Assembly (NCBI GenBank): GCA_963841045.1 | Contig: CAWJBD010000007.1 | Coordinates: 186,001-250,000 of the forward strand | Length of the DNA stretch: 64,000 nucleotides | Direction of reading: 5' to 3' | DNA from: Aalborgiella sp963841045 | Lineage (GTDB): Bacteria; Pseudomonadota; Gammaproteobacteria; Burkholderiales; Burkholderiaceae_C | In this document: positions 45,686 through 54,418 of the stretch, piece after piece | Layout: each line of letters starts with the position of its first letter | Position numbering within the stretch: the stretch's first letter is position 1 | The notes under the pieces: generated by a model | Database searches by the model: none | What the model saw: the letters and a program-made list of their open reading frames with translations, nothing else | Told to the model about the DNA's origin: nothing | Position numbers and translations under genes: made by a program

Positions 45686-46822
45686 TTACATCACCGTTAA
45701 GTGCTCAGTGCCTTCGGCTAAGTTGGTGTTCTTGCCACGCACGCTGGTGAGTTTGATTTGCAAGCGCAAATCATTGGCGGAATCGGCATTGCGTATTGCG
45801 TCTTCATAGCTGATCAGGTGCGCTTCATAAGCGTCAAACAAAGCTTGGTCAAAAGTTTGCATGCCCAAATTGCGGCTTTTCTTCATGATCTCTTTGATTT
45901 CAGTCACTTCGCCTTTGAAAATCAATTCAGAAATCAATGGCGTGTTGAGCATGATTTCAATGGCTGCGGTGCGTCCTTTGTTGTCTTCTTTGGCAATCAA
46001 ACGCTGAGAAATAAAAGCCCGTAAATTGAGTGACAAGTCCATCAGCAGTTGGCTGCGTCTGTCTTCTGGAAAGAAGTTGATGATGCGGTCCAAGGCTTGG
46101 TTGGCACTGTTGGCATGCAAGGTTGCCAAGCACAAGTGGCCGGTTTCGGCAAATGCGATGGCGTGGTCCATGGTTTCGCGGTCACGTATCTCGCCCATCA
46201 AAATCACATCGGGCGCTTGGCGCAAGGTGTTTTTCAGGGCCACTTCCCAGTCCTCTGTGTCCACGCCAATTTCGCGCTGCGTCACGATGCAGTTTTTGTG
46301 CGGATGCACAAATTCAATGGGGTCTTCCACCGTGACGATGTGGCCGAAACTGTTTTCATTGCGCCAATCCAGCATGGCCGCCATGCTGGTGGTTTTGCCA
46401 GAACCGGTTGCACCCACAACGATGCACAAGCCGCGTTTCGACATGGCCACGTCTTTGAGTATGCCGGGCAAACCCAAGCTGTCGATGGTCGGTATCGTGG
46501 CAGGAATGGTTCGCAGCACCATACCCACATTGCCTTGTTGAATAAAAGCGCTGACGCGAAAACGTCCAATGCCTGCAGGTGAAATGGCGAAATTGCATTC
46601 CTTGGTGTGCTCAAATTCCGCAATCTGTTTGTCGTTCATGATCGACCGCGTCAATGCCAATGTGTGCCTTGGTGTCAAGGCTTGTTGTGAGACCTTGACC
46701 ACCTCGCCGTCAACTTTGATAGCAGGTGGAAAATCGGCCGTGATAAACAAGTCACTGCTCTTGCGCGACAACATGAGTCTGAGCAAATCGTTGATGAATT
46801 TACTGGCTTGTTCACGTTCCAT
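45686..46822 (-). CDS. pilU: Type IV pilus retraction ATPase accessory PilU
   Basis: A 378-residue PilT-like hexameric ATPase. N-terminal PAS-like part (LLRLMLSRKSSDLFITADFPPAIKVDGEVV), Walker A GATGSGKTTS, Asp box (EDPIEFVHPHKNCIVTQREIGVDTEDW), Walker B LMGEIRDRETM and His box GHLCLATLHANSANQAL. Longer C-terminus than PilT, as in PilU. Downstream of pilT in the same operon, 46 bp apart. It cooperates with PilT in twitching motility and DNA uptake. Confidence 0.95.
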   Translation of the reverse strand: MEREQASKFINDLLRLMLSRKSSDLFITADFPPAIKVDGEVVKVSQQALTPRHTLALTRSIMNDKQIAEFEHTKECNFAISPAGIGRFRVSAFIQQGNVGMVLRTIPATIPTIDSLGLPGILKDVAMSKRGLCIVVGATGSGKTTSMAAMLDWRNENSFGHIVTVEDPIEFVHPHKNCIVTQREIGVDTEDWEVALKNTLRQAPDVILMGEIRDRETMDHAIAFAETGHLCLATLHANSANQALDRIINFFPEDRRSQLLMDLSLNLRAFISQRLIAKEDNKGRTAAIEIMLNTPLISELIFKGEVTEIKEIMKKSRNLGMQTFDQALFDAYEAHLISYEDAIRNADSANDLRLQIKLTSVRGKNTNLAEGTEHLTVM

Positions 46823-46868
46823 AATGGCATCCTAAATAGTCATTGCTGCTTTGATTGTTGTGCATCCA

Positions 46869-47912
46869 TCAGCCCGGGAAGTTTTCTGGTGACTTGGCTT
46901 TGCCGCGTGCTTCAGCGGTGGAGATTTGATTGCGTTTGACCATTTCAATCAAATTTTGATCCAGTGTTTGCATGCCATAACTGTTACCCATTTGAATCGA
47001 TGAGTACATTTGCGCCACTTTGCCCTCGCGAATCAAATTGCGAATGGCGCTGGTGCCAATCATGATCTCGTGCGCGGCCACGCGGCCATTGCCATCTTTG
47101 GTTTTGCACAAAGTTTGTGCTATCACCGCTTGTAGAGATTCGGACAACATGGCGCGTATCATTTCTTTTTCTTCGCCCGGAAACACATCAATGATACGGT
47201 CAATTGTTTTGGCAGCGCTAGAGGTGTGCAAGGTGCCAAAAACCAAGTGCCCTGTTTCTGCCGCAGTCATGGCCAATCGAATGGTTTCTAGGTCACGTAA
47301 CTCGCCGACCAATACAGCATCGGGGTCTTCACGCAAGGCGGATCTCAATGCTGCGGCAAAGCTTTGTGTATGAGGACCAACCTCGCGTTGGTTGATAAGG
47401 CACTTTTTAGATTCATGTACAAACTCAATCGGGTCTTCGATGGTCAAAATGTGACCAAACTCTGAGTTATTCAAATGGTCCACCATGGCTGCCAGTGTGG
47501 TTGATTTGCCCGAACCTGTAGGGCCAGTGACCAACACCAAGCCACGTGGTTTCAAGGCCAAGTCTGCAAAAATCTTGGGTGCGTGCAATTCTTCTAAAGT
47601 CAAAATTTTTGAAGGAATGGTTCGAAAAACAGCGCCAGCGCCGCGGTTTTGATTGAAGGCGTTGACGCGAAAGCGTGCCAAACCATCAATTTCAAATGAG
47701 AAGTCAATCTCTAAAAATTCTTCGTAGCGTTTGCGTTGGCTGTCGTTCATGATGTCGTACACCATGGCGTAAACTTGTTTGTGGTCCAGCGCATCCACAT
47801 TGATGCGGCGCACATCGCCATGCACACGTATCATGGGTGGCATGCCTGCCGACAAATGCAAATCTGATGCGTTGTTTTTGACACTGAATGCCAAGAGTTG
47901 GGTGATATCCAT
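46869..47912 (-). CDS. pilT: Type IV pilus retraction ATPase PilT
   Basis: A 347-residue hexameric motor at the cytoplasmic pilus base. MDITQLLAFSVKNNASDLHLSAGMPPMIRVHGDVR, Walker A GPTGSGKST, EDPIEFVHESKKCLINQREVG, VGELRDLETIRLAMTAAETGHLVFGTLHTSSAAKT and the AIRNLIREGK motif near the C-terminus (AIRNLI...) are all present. Divergent from yggS with 45 bp between starts, the standard beta-proteobacterial layout. Confidence 0.97.
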   Translation of the reverse strand: MDITQLLAFSVKNNASDLHLSAGMPPMIRVHGDVRRINVDALDHKQVYAMVYDIMNDSQRKRYEEFLEIDFSFEIDGLARFRVNAFNQNRGAGAVFRTIPSKILTLEELHAPKIFADLALKPRGLVLVTGPTGSGKSTTLAAMVDHLNNSEFGHILTIEDPIEFVHESKKCLINQREVGPHTQSFAAALRSALREDPDAVLVGELRDLETIRLAMTAAETGHLVFGTLHTSSAAKTIDRIIDVFPGEEKEMIRAMLSESLQAVIAQTLCKTKDGNGRVAAHEIMIGTSAIRNLIREGKVAQMYSSIQMGNSYGMQTLDQNLIEMVKRNQISTAEARGKAKSPENFPG

Positions 47913-47957
47913 ACGGCTGTGTTCGTTAAATAATCAGAAAAAGATTTATAGTCAATT

Positions 47958-48653
47958 ATGACCAACATTCAGCGAAATATCGATGCGGTTTTGCAACGCA
48001 TTGCTAAGGCGTGTAACAAAGCCCAGCGCAACCCGCAAGAAGTGACCTTGCTGGCGGTGACCAAAACAGTTTCGCCCGAGTTGATCAAAATCGCCGTCGC
48101 AGCAGGGCAGCGGAATTTTGGCGAAAACTATGTCAGCGAGGGAGTTGAAAAAATCGCACAATTGCAGCCTGAAACGAAAGCGTTCGGGCTGGTTTGGCAT
48201 TGCATTGGACCCGTGCAAAGCAACAAGACGCGTTTGGTCGCCGAGCATTTTGATTGGGTGCACAGCATTGACAGGCTCAAAATTGCACAGCGTTTGAATG
48301 ACCAGCGACCGATTCATGCAAAACCTTTGCAAGTGTGCATTCAAGTGAACATTGATGGTGGAGCGAACAAATCTGGTGTGGAGCCGTCTGAAGTGCTGAC
48401 GCTGGCACAAGAGATTCAAAAATTGCCGCATCTGCAACTGCGTGGCATCATGATCATTCCAGAGCCTACTACTGATTTGATAGCAGCTGAGGCAATCAAT
48501 ACGAGGGCTAGAGACATATTTTGTTCTTTAAATGAGCAAGGATACAAGCTCGATACCTTGTCCATGGGCATGAGCGCCGATTTAGAGCCCGCCATTGCCG
48601 CAGGCAGTACCATGGTGCGCGTGGGCACAGCTATTTTTGGCGCACGAGCTTAG
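47958..48653 (+). CDS. yggS: YggS/PROSC-family pyridoxal-phosphate homeostasis protein, overlaps repeat copy F
   Basis: A 231-residue PLP-binding TIM-barrel protein. LLAVTKTVSPELIKIAVAAGQRNFGENYVSEG with the PLP lysine in AVTKT, HCIGPVQSNKTR, SIDRLKIAQRLN, and DTLSMGMSADLEPAIAAGSTMVRVGTAIFGAR. It buffers free PLP. The stretch DLIAAEAINTRARDI is encoded by sequence similar to the dispersed repeat (48477-48522); compared with other YggS proteins no net residues are added, so here the similarity could be replacement or chance. Confidence 0.95.
   Translation: MTNIQRNIDAVLQRIAKACNKAQRNPQEVTLLAVTKTVSPELIKIAVAAGQRNFGENYVSEGVEKIAQLQPETKAFGLVWHCIGPVQSNKTRLVAEHFDWVHSIDRLKIAQRLNDQRPIHAKPLQVCIQVNIDGGANKSGVEPSEVLTLAQEIQKLPHLQLRGIMIIPEPTTDLIAAEAINTRARDIFCSLNEQGYKLDTLSMGMSADLEPAIAAGSTMVRVGTAIFGARA
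48477..48522 (+). repeat. Degenerate copy F of the palindromic repeat, inside yggS
   Basis: TTGATAGCA, GGCAATCAATACG (13 bases identical to copy B) and GGCTAGAG, then ACATAT. Same reading phase as copy D in ilvA (ATA GCA ... GCA ATC AAT ACG). Confidence 0.5.
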
Positions 48654-48667
48654 CGTTTATAAAGCGC

Positions 48668-49540
48668 TTACTTTTTATTCTGCTCCATTTGTTTGCTCAT
48701 TGCTTCCATTTGCTTGGCCATGGCTTCCATGTTTTTCATGTCAATTTTGACTTCACCTTTGGGTGTTTGAATCGTCATCGTAGCTGAGTCGGTGGGTGTG
48801 CCTGGTGCGGCAGGCGTTGTGGTGATGACAGCATTGCCAGCAGGTGTTGTGATGGTCGCTTGACCGGGAGTGCCACTAGCGTCTGCGTTTTTGTTGATTC
48901 TGATTTCACCCATGGGGGTTGTGATCGTTGCATCACCGCCGCGCATACCTGCGCCACCCATCATGCTGCCCATAGATGGCGTAAAAGCGCGGCTGACCAT
49001 GCTTAAGATCACACCGCCAATGATGCTGGCGATGATGAGCACCACCATATAGGGAATGGTTTTTTCTTTCGGGTTTTTCATCAACACTGGCAAGCCCAAG
49101 TACATCACGTACAAGGAATACAAAGCCACCAGCAAGCCAACAAATGAAAGCGCTGGCAACACGTTGAAGACGCCAGCCAACATCATCGGCGTGCCACCAA
49201 AGACGGCGAGTTTCAAACCCTGTTCCAAGTTGCTTTGTCCGCCAAAAGTAGGTGCCAGTGCGCTGGCCAACCAACCAAAAACGAAGGTCATGACCAGCGA
49301 CAAGATGTAGGTCGTCACCATCATGCCCAGGCCACTGGCAAAGGGCATTTTGAAGTTGAAACCAAAGCCACCCACGCCGATCATCGTCATGCCGATGAAT
49401 CCGGCGACAGCAGGTATGGCTGCCAATATCAGCATATAAGGGACAAAAAGCGATTGCGCATCGTGCTTTTCGGCATCAATCACAGGCCAGGTTGTTGCAG
49501 GACTCAGGCTGATGGCTTTGGCGCGTTCGACGAGGTTCAT
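48668..49540 (-). CDS. Yip1-domain membrane protein with hydrophilic repetitive tail
   Basis: About 290 residues. Five membrane segments in the first ~200 residues (YMLILAAIPAVAGFIGMTMIGVGGFGF, YILSLVMTFVFGWLASAL, AGVFNVLPALSFVGLLVALYSLYVMYLGL, YMVVLIIASIIGGVILSMV) match the Yip1 family; conserved YLGLPVLMKNPKEK is seen. The C-terminus has three variants of ATITTPMGE/ATITTPAGN/ATMTIQTPKGEV and ends in a Met/Gln/Lys-rich helix. Start at MNLVERAK (49540) with GGAG upstream. Function unknown. Confidence 0.82.
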   Translation of the reverse strand: MNLVERAKAISLSPATTWPVIDAEKHDAQSLFVPYMLILAAIPAVAGFIGMTMIGVGGFGFNFKMPFASGLGMMVTTYILSLVMTFVFGWLASALAPTFGGQSNLEQGLKLAVFGGTPMMLAGVFNVLPALSFVGLLVALYSLYVMYLGLPVLMKNPKEKTIPYMVVLIIASIIGGVILSMVSRAFTPSMGSMMGGAGMRGGDATITTPMGEIRINKNADASGTPGQATITTPAGNAVITTTPAAPGTPTDSATMTIQTPKGEVKIDMKNMEAMAKQMEAMSKQMEQNKK

Positions 49541-49703
49541 CTGGAACTCCTTTAGGGGTTTAATTTTGCTGTTCAATAAGCTCACGAATGTTCAAAATTA
49601 TTATAGGACGCTAGCAGGTAAGACACAAGCAAGATGATGGGCAAAAGGTTGGGCATGAACTGGCAGACCCAATACAGTGCGTGATAGCGCTTATGATTGC
49701 AGC

Positions 49704-50660
49704 ATGTTCAGTTATCGCCACGCCTTTCACGCCGGCAACCATGCGGATGTGCTCAAACACGCCACATTGATTGCTATTCTTCAGCATATGCTTGAAAAAG
49801 ACGCCGCTTTGATGGTGGTGGACACCCATGCTGGTGCTGGTTTGTACCGCTTGGATGGTGACTATGCGCAAACCAGCGGAGAGTCTGTCGATGGCATTAA
49901 AAAACTGCTGGCTGCAAAAAACACCAAGCCAAAACAAGCTGCCAGTTCGTCTGCAGCAAGCAAAAACAAAACAACAGCAGGGGTTCACGGCATTGAGTTG
50001 GCGCCATTGTTGCAAAACTATGTATCGCTGGTAGCTGAATACAACAAAACCGACAGCAGCCGTATTTACCCCGGCTCGCCCTTCATCATGGCGCATTTGT
50101 TGCGCGATCATGACAAGCTGAAATTGTTTGAACTGCACCCCACCGATGCCAAAACATTGGCTGACAACATTGCACAGCTCAACGCAGGGCGCAAAATTGC
50201 GGTGCACGCGCAAGACGGATTTGAAAACGTCAAAAAGTTTTTGCCGCCACCCTCACGTCGCGCCTTGGTGTTTTGCGACCCCAGCTACGAGATGAAAGAC
50301 GACTATGCGCGTGTGCTCGCGATGGTGACCGATTGTCTAACCCGCTTTGCAACAGGCACTTTTGCAGTGTGGTACCCCATCATTCCACGCCCTGAGGCGC
50401 ATGACTTACCAAAACGATTGAAAACTTTGGCAACCAAAGCAGGTAAAAGCTGGTTGCATGCCACGCTCACCGTCAAATCCAGCAAATTAACCACCGACAA
50501 TGAAGGCGAAACGGTGAGGCCTGGCCTGCCCGCCAGCGGCATGTTCATCATCAACCCACCCTTCACCCTCAAACCTGCCTTGGCAGTGGCCTTGCCTCAG
50601 CTTGTGACCCATTTGGGGCAAGACAAAAACGCGGCGTTTACTTTGGATTCAGGTGGGTAA
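49704..50660 (+). CDS. rlmJ: 23S rRNA (adenine-2030-N6)-methyltransferase RlmJ
   Basis: A 318-residue enzyme starting MFSYRHAFHAGNHADVLKHATL, with VVDTHAGAGLYRLDG as SAM site and the catalytic FCDPSYEMK (DPSYE; the usual DPPYE has Pro at the third place). Between about residues 74 and 94 lies a Lys/Ala/Ser-rich insert (NTKPKQAASSSAASKNKTT) absent from shorter homologues. Methylates A2030 of 23S rRNA. Ends head-to-head with ilvA's 3' end. Confidence 0.93.
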   Translation: MFSYRHAFHAGNHADVLKHATLIAILQHMLEKDAALMVVDTHAGAGLYRLDGDYAQTSGESVDGIKKLLAAKNTKPKQAASSSAASKNKTTAGVHGIELAPLLQNYVSLVAEYNKTDSSRIYPGSPFIMAHLLRDHDKLKLFELHPTDAKTLADNIAQLNAGRKIAVHAQDGFENVKKFLPPPSRRALVFCDPSYEMKDDYARVLAMVTDCLTRFATGTFAVWYPIIPRPEAHDLPKRLKTLATKAGKSWLHATLTVKSSKLTTDNEGETVRPGLPASGMFIINPPFTLKPALAVALPQLVTHLGQDKNAAFTLDSGG

Positions 50661-50674
50661 ATCTAAACTCGCAA

Positions 50675-52351
50675 TTAACTTTTCAAAAACAATTTGTACA
50701 CTGGGTTGTTGGTTTCTTCCACATACGGGTAACCCAATGTTTTTAAGAAGGTGGTGAAGGCTTTGTCGTCCTTCGCTGGCACTTGCAAGCCCACCAAAAT
50801 ACGGCCGTAGTCGGCACCTTGGTTGCGGTAGTGGAACAGGCTGATGTTCCAACCGGGCCGCATGGCGGATAAAAATTTCATCAGCGCACCTGGGCGCTCT
50901 GGGAATTCAAAGCGCAACAAACGTTCATCTTTGGCCAGCTGCGAATGCCCACCCACCATGTGGCGAATGTGGTCACGCGCTAAATCGTCGTGCGTTAAAT
51001 CGACGGCTTTGAAACCTTGCTTGGTCAGTGTTTTGGCAATGTTGACGCTTTCACCTTTGGCGGTGGTGGTCAAGCCCACAAACACATGGGCTTGTGCTTC
51101 GTCACTGATGCGGTAGGTGAATTCGGTGATATTGCGTTGTGTTGGCGCAGCTTGAGTGCTTTTTTGGCCTCTAGCCGGCGTATTGATTGCCTGAGTTGCT
51201 ATTATATTCATAGCATTGCCGCTGGCTGTTGGTAGCAAGCCGCCCGCTGGCAGACTGCCAAGCAAGGTGCAGAATCGCTTGAAGCTGCCGCGCTCTTCAG
51301 GGATGGTGACAGCAAACAAAGCTTCGCGCTCTTCACCCACTTCAGCGCGTTCTGCCACAAAGCGCAAGCGGTCAAAATTCATGTTCGCGCCGCACAAAAT
51401 GGCTGCAAAGGTTTTGCCTTTGCATTTGTGTTTGGCCACGTATTGTTTGATGGCTGCAACGGCCAATGCACCCGCTGGTTCAACAATGCTGCGCGTGTCG
51501 GTAAACACATCTTTGATGGCTGCGCATACGGCATCGGTATCCACTTCAATGTAGCTGTCTACCAAGCCCGAATTGGCGACTCGAAATGTCTCCGCGCCCA
51601 CCAATTTGACGGCGGTACCGTCAGAGAATAAACCAACATCGGGCAACGTCACACGCTTGTTGGCTTTGACAGATTGGATCATGGCGTTGGAGTCGTTCAT
51701 CTGCACGCCAATGACTTTGATTTTCGGATTCACCGCCTTGATGTAGTTCGCAACGCCAGAGATCAAACCACCGCCGCCTATGGCCACAAACACCGCATCG
51801 AGTTTGCCCAAATTCAACAAGGCTGTCGAATATTGCTTCAAAATCTCCATCGCCACAGTGCCTTGCCCAGCAATCACATCAACATCGTCGAAGGGGTGTA
51901 CAAAAGTCAAACCATGTTTTTTTTCCAAAGCCAGCGCGTGGGTATAAGCATCTGAATAACTCTCACCAAACAGCACGACTTCAACATGTTTGCCGCCAAA
52001 GCCTTTGACCGCATCTACCTTGACTGCTGGGGTGGTCACAGGCATCACAATCACGGCACGAATGCCGAGTTTTGCCGCGGATAAAGCTACACCCTGTGCG
52101 TGGTTGCCAGCAGAGGCGCAAATCACGCCTTTTTTGCGCTGTGCTGCGCTCAAATGCGCAATTTTGTTGTACGCACCACGCAGTTTAAAGCTGTGCACTT
52201 CTTGGTTGTCTTCGCGCTTGAACAACACGGTATTGCCCAAGCGTTCGCTCAAGTTTTTAGCGTGTTGCAAGGGGGAAACAATGGCCACGTCATAGACGCG
52301 TGCGTTGTCGGTTTTTTGTTGGTAATCTTGTGGTGACAGGTGTTTGCTCAT
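50675..52351 (-). CDS. ilvA: Biosynthetic threonine deaminase IlvA with in-frame repeat insertion
   Basis: A 558-residue PLP enzyme converting threonine to 2-oxobutanoate, first step to isoleucine. The catalytic domain (NTVLFKREDNQEVHSFKLRGAYNKI with the PLP lysine; SAGNHAQGVAL; the VFVAIGGGGLISG phosphate loop) is followed by two ACT-like regulatory domains. Between the catalytic domain and the first ACT strand (FKRFCTLL ... RNITEFTYRI) lies an extra ~40 residues (GSLPAGGLLPTASGNAMNIIATQAINTPARGQKS...) absent from other family members I know; a palindromic repeat copy (51155-51217) encodes its centre. Start chosen at MSKHLSPQ. A hairpin plus T run lies just upstream of the start. Confidence 0.95.
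   Translation of the reverse strand: MSKHLSPQDYQQKTDNARVYDVAIVSPLQHAKNLSERLGNTVLFKREDNQEVHSFKLRGAYNKIAHLSAAQRKKGVICASAGNHAQGVALSAAKLGIRAVIVMPVTTPAVKVDAVKGFGGKHVEVVLFGESYSDAYTHALALEKKHGLTFVHPFDDVDVIAGQGTVAMEILKQYSTALLNLGKLDAVFVAIGGGGLISGVANYIKAVNPKIKVIGVQMNDSNAMIQSVKANKRVTLPDVGLFSDGTAVKLVGAETFRVANSGLVDSYIEVDTDAVCAAIKDVFTDTRSIVEPAGALAVAAIKQYVAKHKCKGKTFAAILCGANMNFDRLRFVAERAEVGEEREALFAVTIPEERGSFKRFCTLLGSLPAGGLLPTASGNAMNIIATQAINTPARGQKSTQAAPTQRNITEFTYRISDEAQAHVFVGLTTTAKGESVNIAKTLTKQGFKAVDLTHDDLARDHIRHMVGGHSQLAKDERLLRFEFPERPGALMKFLSAMRPGWNISLFHYRNQGADYGRILVGLQVPAKDDKAFTTFLKTLGYPYVEETNNPVYKLFLKS
51155..51217 (-). repeat. Palindromic dispersed repeat, copy D (inside ilvA)
   Basis: Shares TTTTTTGGCCTCTAGCCGGC, GTATTGATTGCC and GCTATTATATTCATAGCATT with copies B and C. 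It is read in frame by ilvA, giving MNIIATQAINTPARGQKS. Terminal AGTGCT/AGCATT are near-inverted. Confidence 0.85.
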
Positions 52352-52392
52352 ACCCCCAATGATAAACGCCAAGATAATCGCATCTCAAAGGC

Positions 52393-52427
52393 AAAAAAAA
52401 GCCCCAAACCGTAAGGTAGTGGGGCTT
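52393..52427 (-). terminator. Hairpin and T run in the ilvA leader (attenuator or end of a small RNA)
   Basis: On the minus strand AAGCCCCA and TGGGGCTT (plus coordinates 52420-52427 and 52399-52406) form a stem followed by eight T's (52400-52393), 42 bases before the ilvA start. A second small stem, TCCATC/GATGGA (52431-52436/52446-52451), precedes it. No other minus-strand gene lies upstream to be terminated. Confidence 0.7.
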
Positions 52428-52503
52428 AAATCCATCTTTTCAGAGGATGGAGGAGACAATCGGTACTTGGCAATTAAAATAAACTGCGAAGCATGGGAAT
52501 GAG

Positions 52504-52532
52504 TATATATAAATATTGCTGCAATGCACCAA
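52504..52532 (-). promoter_or_regulatory. Candidate ilvA leader promoter
   Basis: On the minus strand TTGGTG (52532-52527), 17-bp spacer, TATATA (52509-52504). It would give a leader RNA of about 105 nt up to the terminator. Confidence 0.45.
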
Positions 52533-52664
52533 AAATATTAGAGTAAACCCTCGAATAAAGTTTCACATCGCGGCATTTTGCACATTTATGCGAAATTTGC
52601 AGTTGTAAACCAGCACATCGGTGGTTAAATCATGGCTTAAGTAATTTAAGAGGGAGAAATAAGT

Positions 52665-53117
52665 ATGCAATGCACAGTCACCTGGACAGGAAATGCCGGT
52701 ACCAAGTCGCACATGGGCTTTGTTGCAGAAACAGGCAGTGGGCATCTGGTTGCAATGGATGGCGCGCCTGATGCGGCAAAACCCGAAAATGGCGGACAAA
52801 ACTTAGCAGCTCGTCCTATGGAGCTGTTGTTGGCGGGCTTAGGTGGTTGCTCATCTTACGATGTGGTTTTGATTTTGAAGCGCGGACGGCATGCTGTGCA
52901 GGCCTGTTCGGTCGCCATAGAAGCTGAGCGCGCTGACACGGATCCCAAAGTGTTTACCAAAATCAATATGCACTTCACTGTCAAAGGCAAAAACATTCCC
53001 AAAGAAGCCATAGAGCGCGCCATCGCCATGAGCCATGACAAATACTGCTCTGCCAGCATCATGCTGGGCAAAACAGCTGAAATCAGCACCAGTTTTGAAG
53101 CGCTTGATATGGGTTAA
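52665..53117 (+). CDS. OsmC-family peroxiredoxin-like protein
   Basis: A 150-residue OsmC/YhfA-like protein: MELLLAGLGGCSSYDVVLILKRGRHAVQ holds the first conserved cysteine and DKYCSASIMLGKTAEI the second, the pair that reduces organic hydroperoxides in this family. The YhfA-like subgroup is less well tested. Good GAGGGAG ribosome-binding site. Its upstream region is shared with the ilvA leader. Confidence 0.88.
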   Translation: MQCTVTWTGNAGTKSHMGFVAETGSGHLVAMDGAPDAAKPENGGQNLAARPMELLLAGLGGCSSYDVVLILKRGRHAVQACSVAIEAERADTDPKVFTKINMHFTVKGKNIPKEAIERAIAMSHDKYCSASIMLGKTAEISTSFEALDMG

Positions 53118-53333
53118 ATAGCCTCATAAATGGCGTGTATGTTGCAATGCGACAACAAAACAACAGATTTACACTCTTTTTTGCCCTGTTTTATTGCAAA
53201 ACCAGTCAAGCAATGGTGCAATAGACCCAACTACCCGAAAGGGGGTTAGCTTGGGTAACAAATACGATGGCTAAAGTTAAATTTAATCACCGTATTTGCT
53301 AGGCACAATTTATTAACCTTAAGGAAATTTGAA

Positions 53334-54299
53334 ATGAAAAAATCCCTACTCGCTCTCGCAGTGTTGGCCGCTTCTGGCGCAGCATTCGCACAATCTTCTG
53401 TAACTTTGTACGGCGTTGCTGACTTGGGTATCTCCAAAGCAAACAACGGTGGTAAAGTTCAAATGACAGGCAATGGCTTTGCAAACAACGGTAACAGCCG
53501 TTTCGGTTTGCGCGGTGTTGAAGACCTCGGCGGCGGTTTGAATGCGTTTTTTAACGTAGAAGCTGGCGTGAATGCTGAAAACGGCAACACAGATATCGCA
53601 GCTACAACAGTTAAACTCGCTACTGGCGAAACAGTTGTGACTGGCGCTTCTGCAACTACATTCCAACGTGCTGCTTATGCTGGCTTGCGCGGTGGTTTTG
53701 GTGAAATTCGTTTGGGTCGTGGCTTGACATTGGGCTGGGCTGCTATGGCAAACTACGAATTGACTGGTACAGCTAACTATAGCGCTCCTGCCAATGCATT
53801 TGGTTTCACTGGTGGCACACGTCAAAACAGCGAAATCCGTTACACATCACCTAAATTCGGTGGTGCATCAGTTGGTTTGGGCTATGTTTTGGCTGCCGAT
53901 ACTGCTAACAACAAAGCTAAGCTTGACTTAGCTGCTATGTACAATGCTGGTCCAGTTGCTGCAAGCGTTGCTTACAGCAAAGCTTCTGGCGGCGAGCGTA
54001 GCTACATGCTTGGCGGTTCATACAACCTCGGTGTTGCAAAAATCGCTGCTGGTTACTATGACCCAGCTGGTGCAGCAAAAGGCTTCAGCGTTGGTGCTGG
54101 TGCTAACTTTGGCGCAGCTAGCGTAGTTCTCGACGTAGTTCGTCGTACTGACACTAAGAAAACTGGTTTCTTGGTTGAAGGCAAATACAATTTGTCTAAG
54201 CGTACCAACGTTTATGCAACTTACTCTGCAAAAATTGCTGACATGAACACAACCGCTAACACTAACGTGTTCGGTTTGGGCTTGCGTCACAACTTCTAA
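53334..54299 (+). CDS. Gram-negative porin (general bacterial porin, GBP type)
   Basis: A 321-residue outer-membrane barrel. Signal peptide MKKSLLALAVLAASGAAFAQ, SSVTLYGVADLGI at the mature start, SRFGLRGVEDLGGGLNAFFNVEAG, the RAAYAGLRGGFGEIRLGRGL constriction loop region and the terminal phenylalanine in FGLGLRHNF. Codon use is strongly biased (many GCT, GGT, GTT), which suggests high expression. Leader 53118-53333 is long and AT-rich with a GAAAGGGGGTTAGC stretch. Followed by a strong terminator. Confidence 0.96.
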   Translation: MKKSLLALAVLAASGAAFAQSSVTLYGVADLGISKANNGGKVQMTGNGFANNGNSRFGLRGVEDLGGGLNAFFNVEAGVNAENGNTDIAATTVKLATGETVVTGASATTFQRAAYAGLRGGFGEIRLGRGLTLGWAAMANYELTGTANYSAPANAFGFTGGTRQNSEIRYTSPKFGGASVGLGYVLAADTANNKAKLDLAAMYNAGPVAASVAYSKASGGERSYMLGGSYNLGVAKIAAGYYDPAGAAKGFSVGAGANFGAASVVLDVVRRTDTKKTGFLVEGKYNLSKRTNVYATYSAKIADMNTTANTNVFGLGLRHNF

Positions 54300-54336
54300 T
54301 ATATTGCTGACGTAAGTCAGTTTATATAAAAGAACT

Positions 54337-54370
54337 AAAAGCCGCTTGGGGCAACCCAAGCGGCTTTTTT
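54337..54370 (+). terminator. Rho-independent terminator of the porin gene
   Basis: AAAAGCCGCTTGGG, loop GCAA, CCCAAGCGGCTTTTTT. Confidence 0.92.
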
Positions 54371-54418
54371 CTTGTCTAAAATGCCAAATCTGTATTCTTT
54401 ATTTTGTTGAAATTGAAA

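Noticed and set aside
48477..48522. Claim that yggS has an inserted extra segment
   Set aside because: The distance between conserved IPEP and DTLSMGM equals that in E. coli YggS, so no net insertion; only sequence similarity to the repeat is kept.
53118..53333. Possible small RNA upstream of the porin
   Set aside because: No clear terminator before the porin and no conserved stem; a long leader is the simpler reading.
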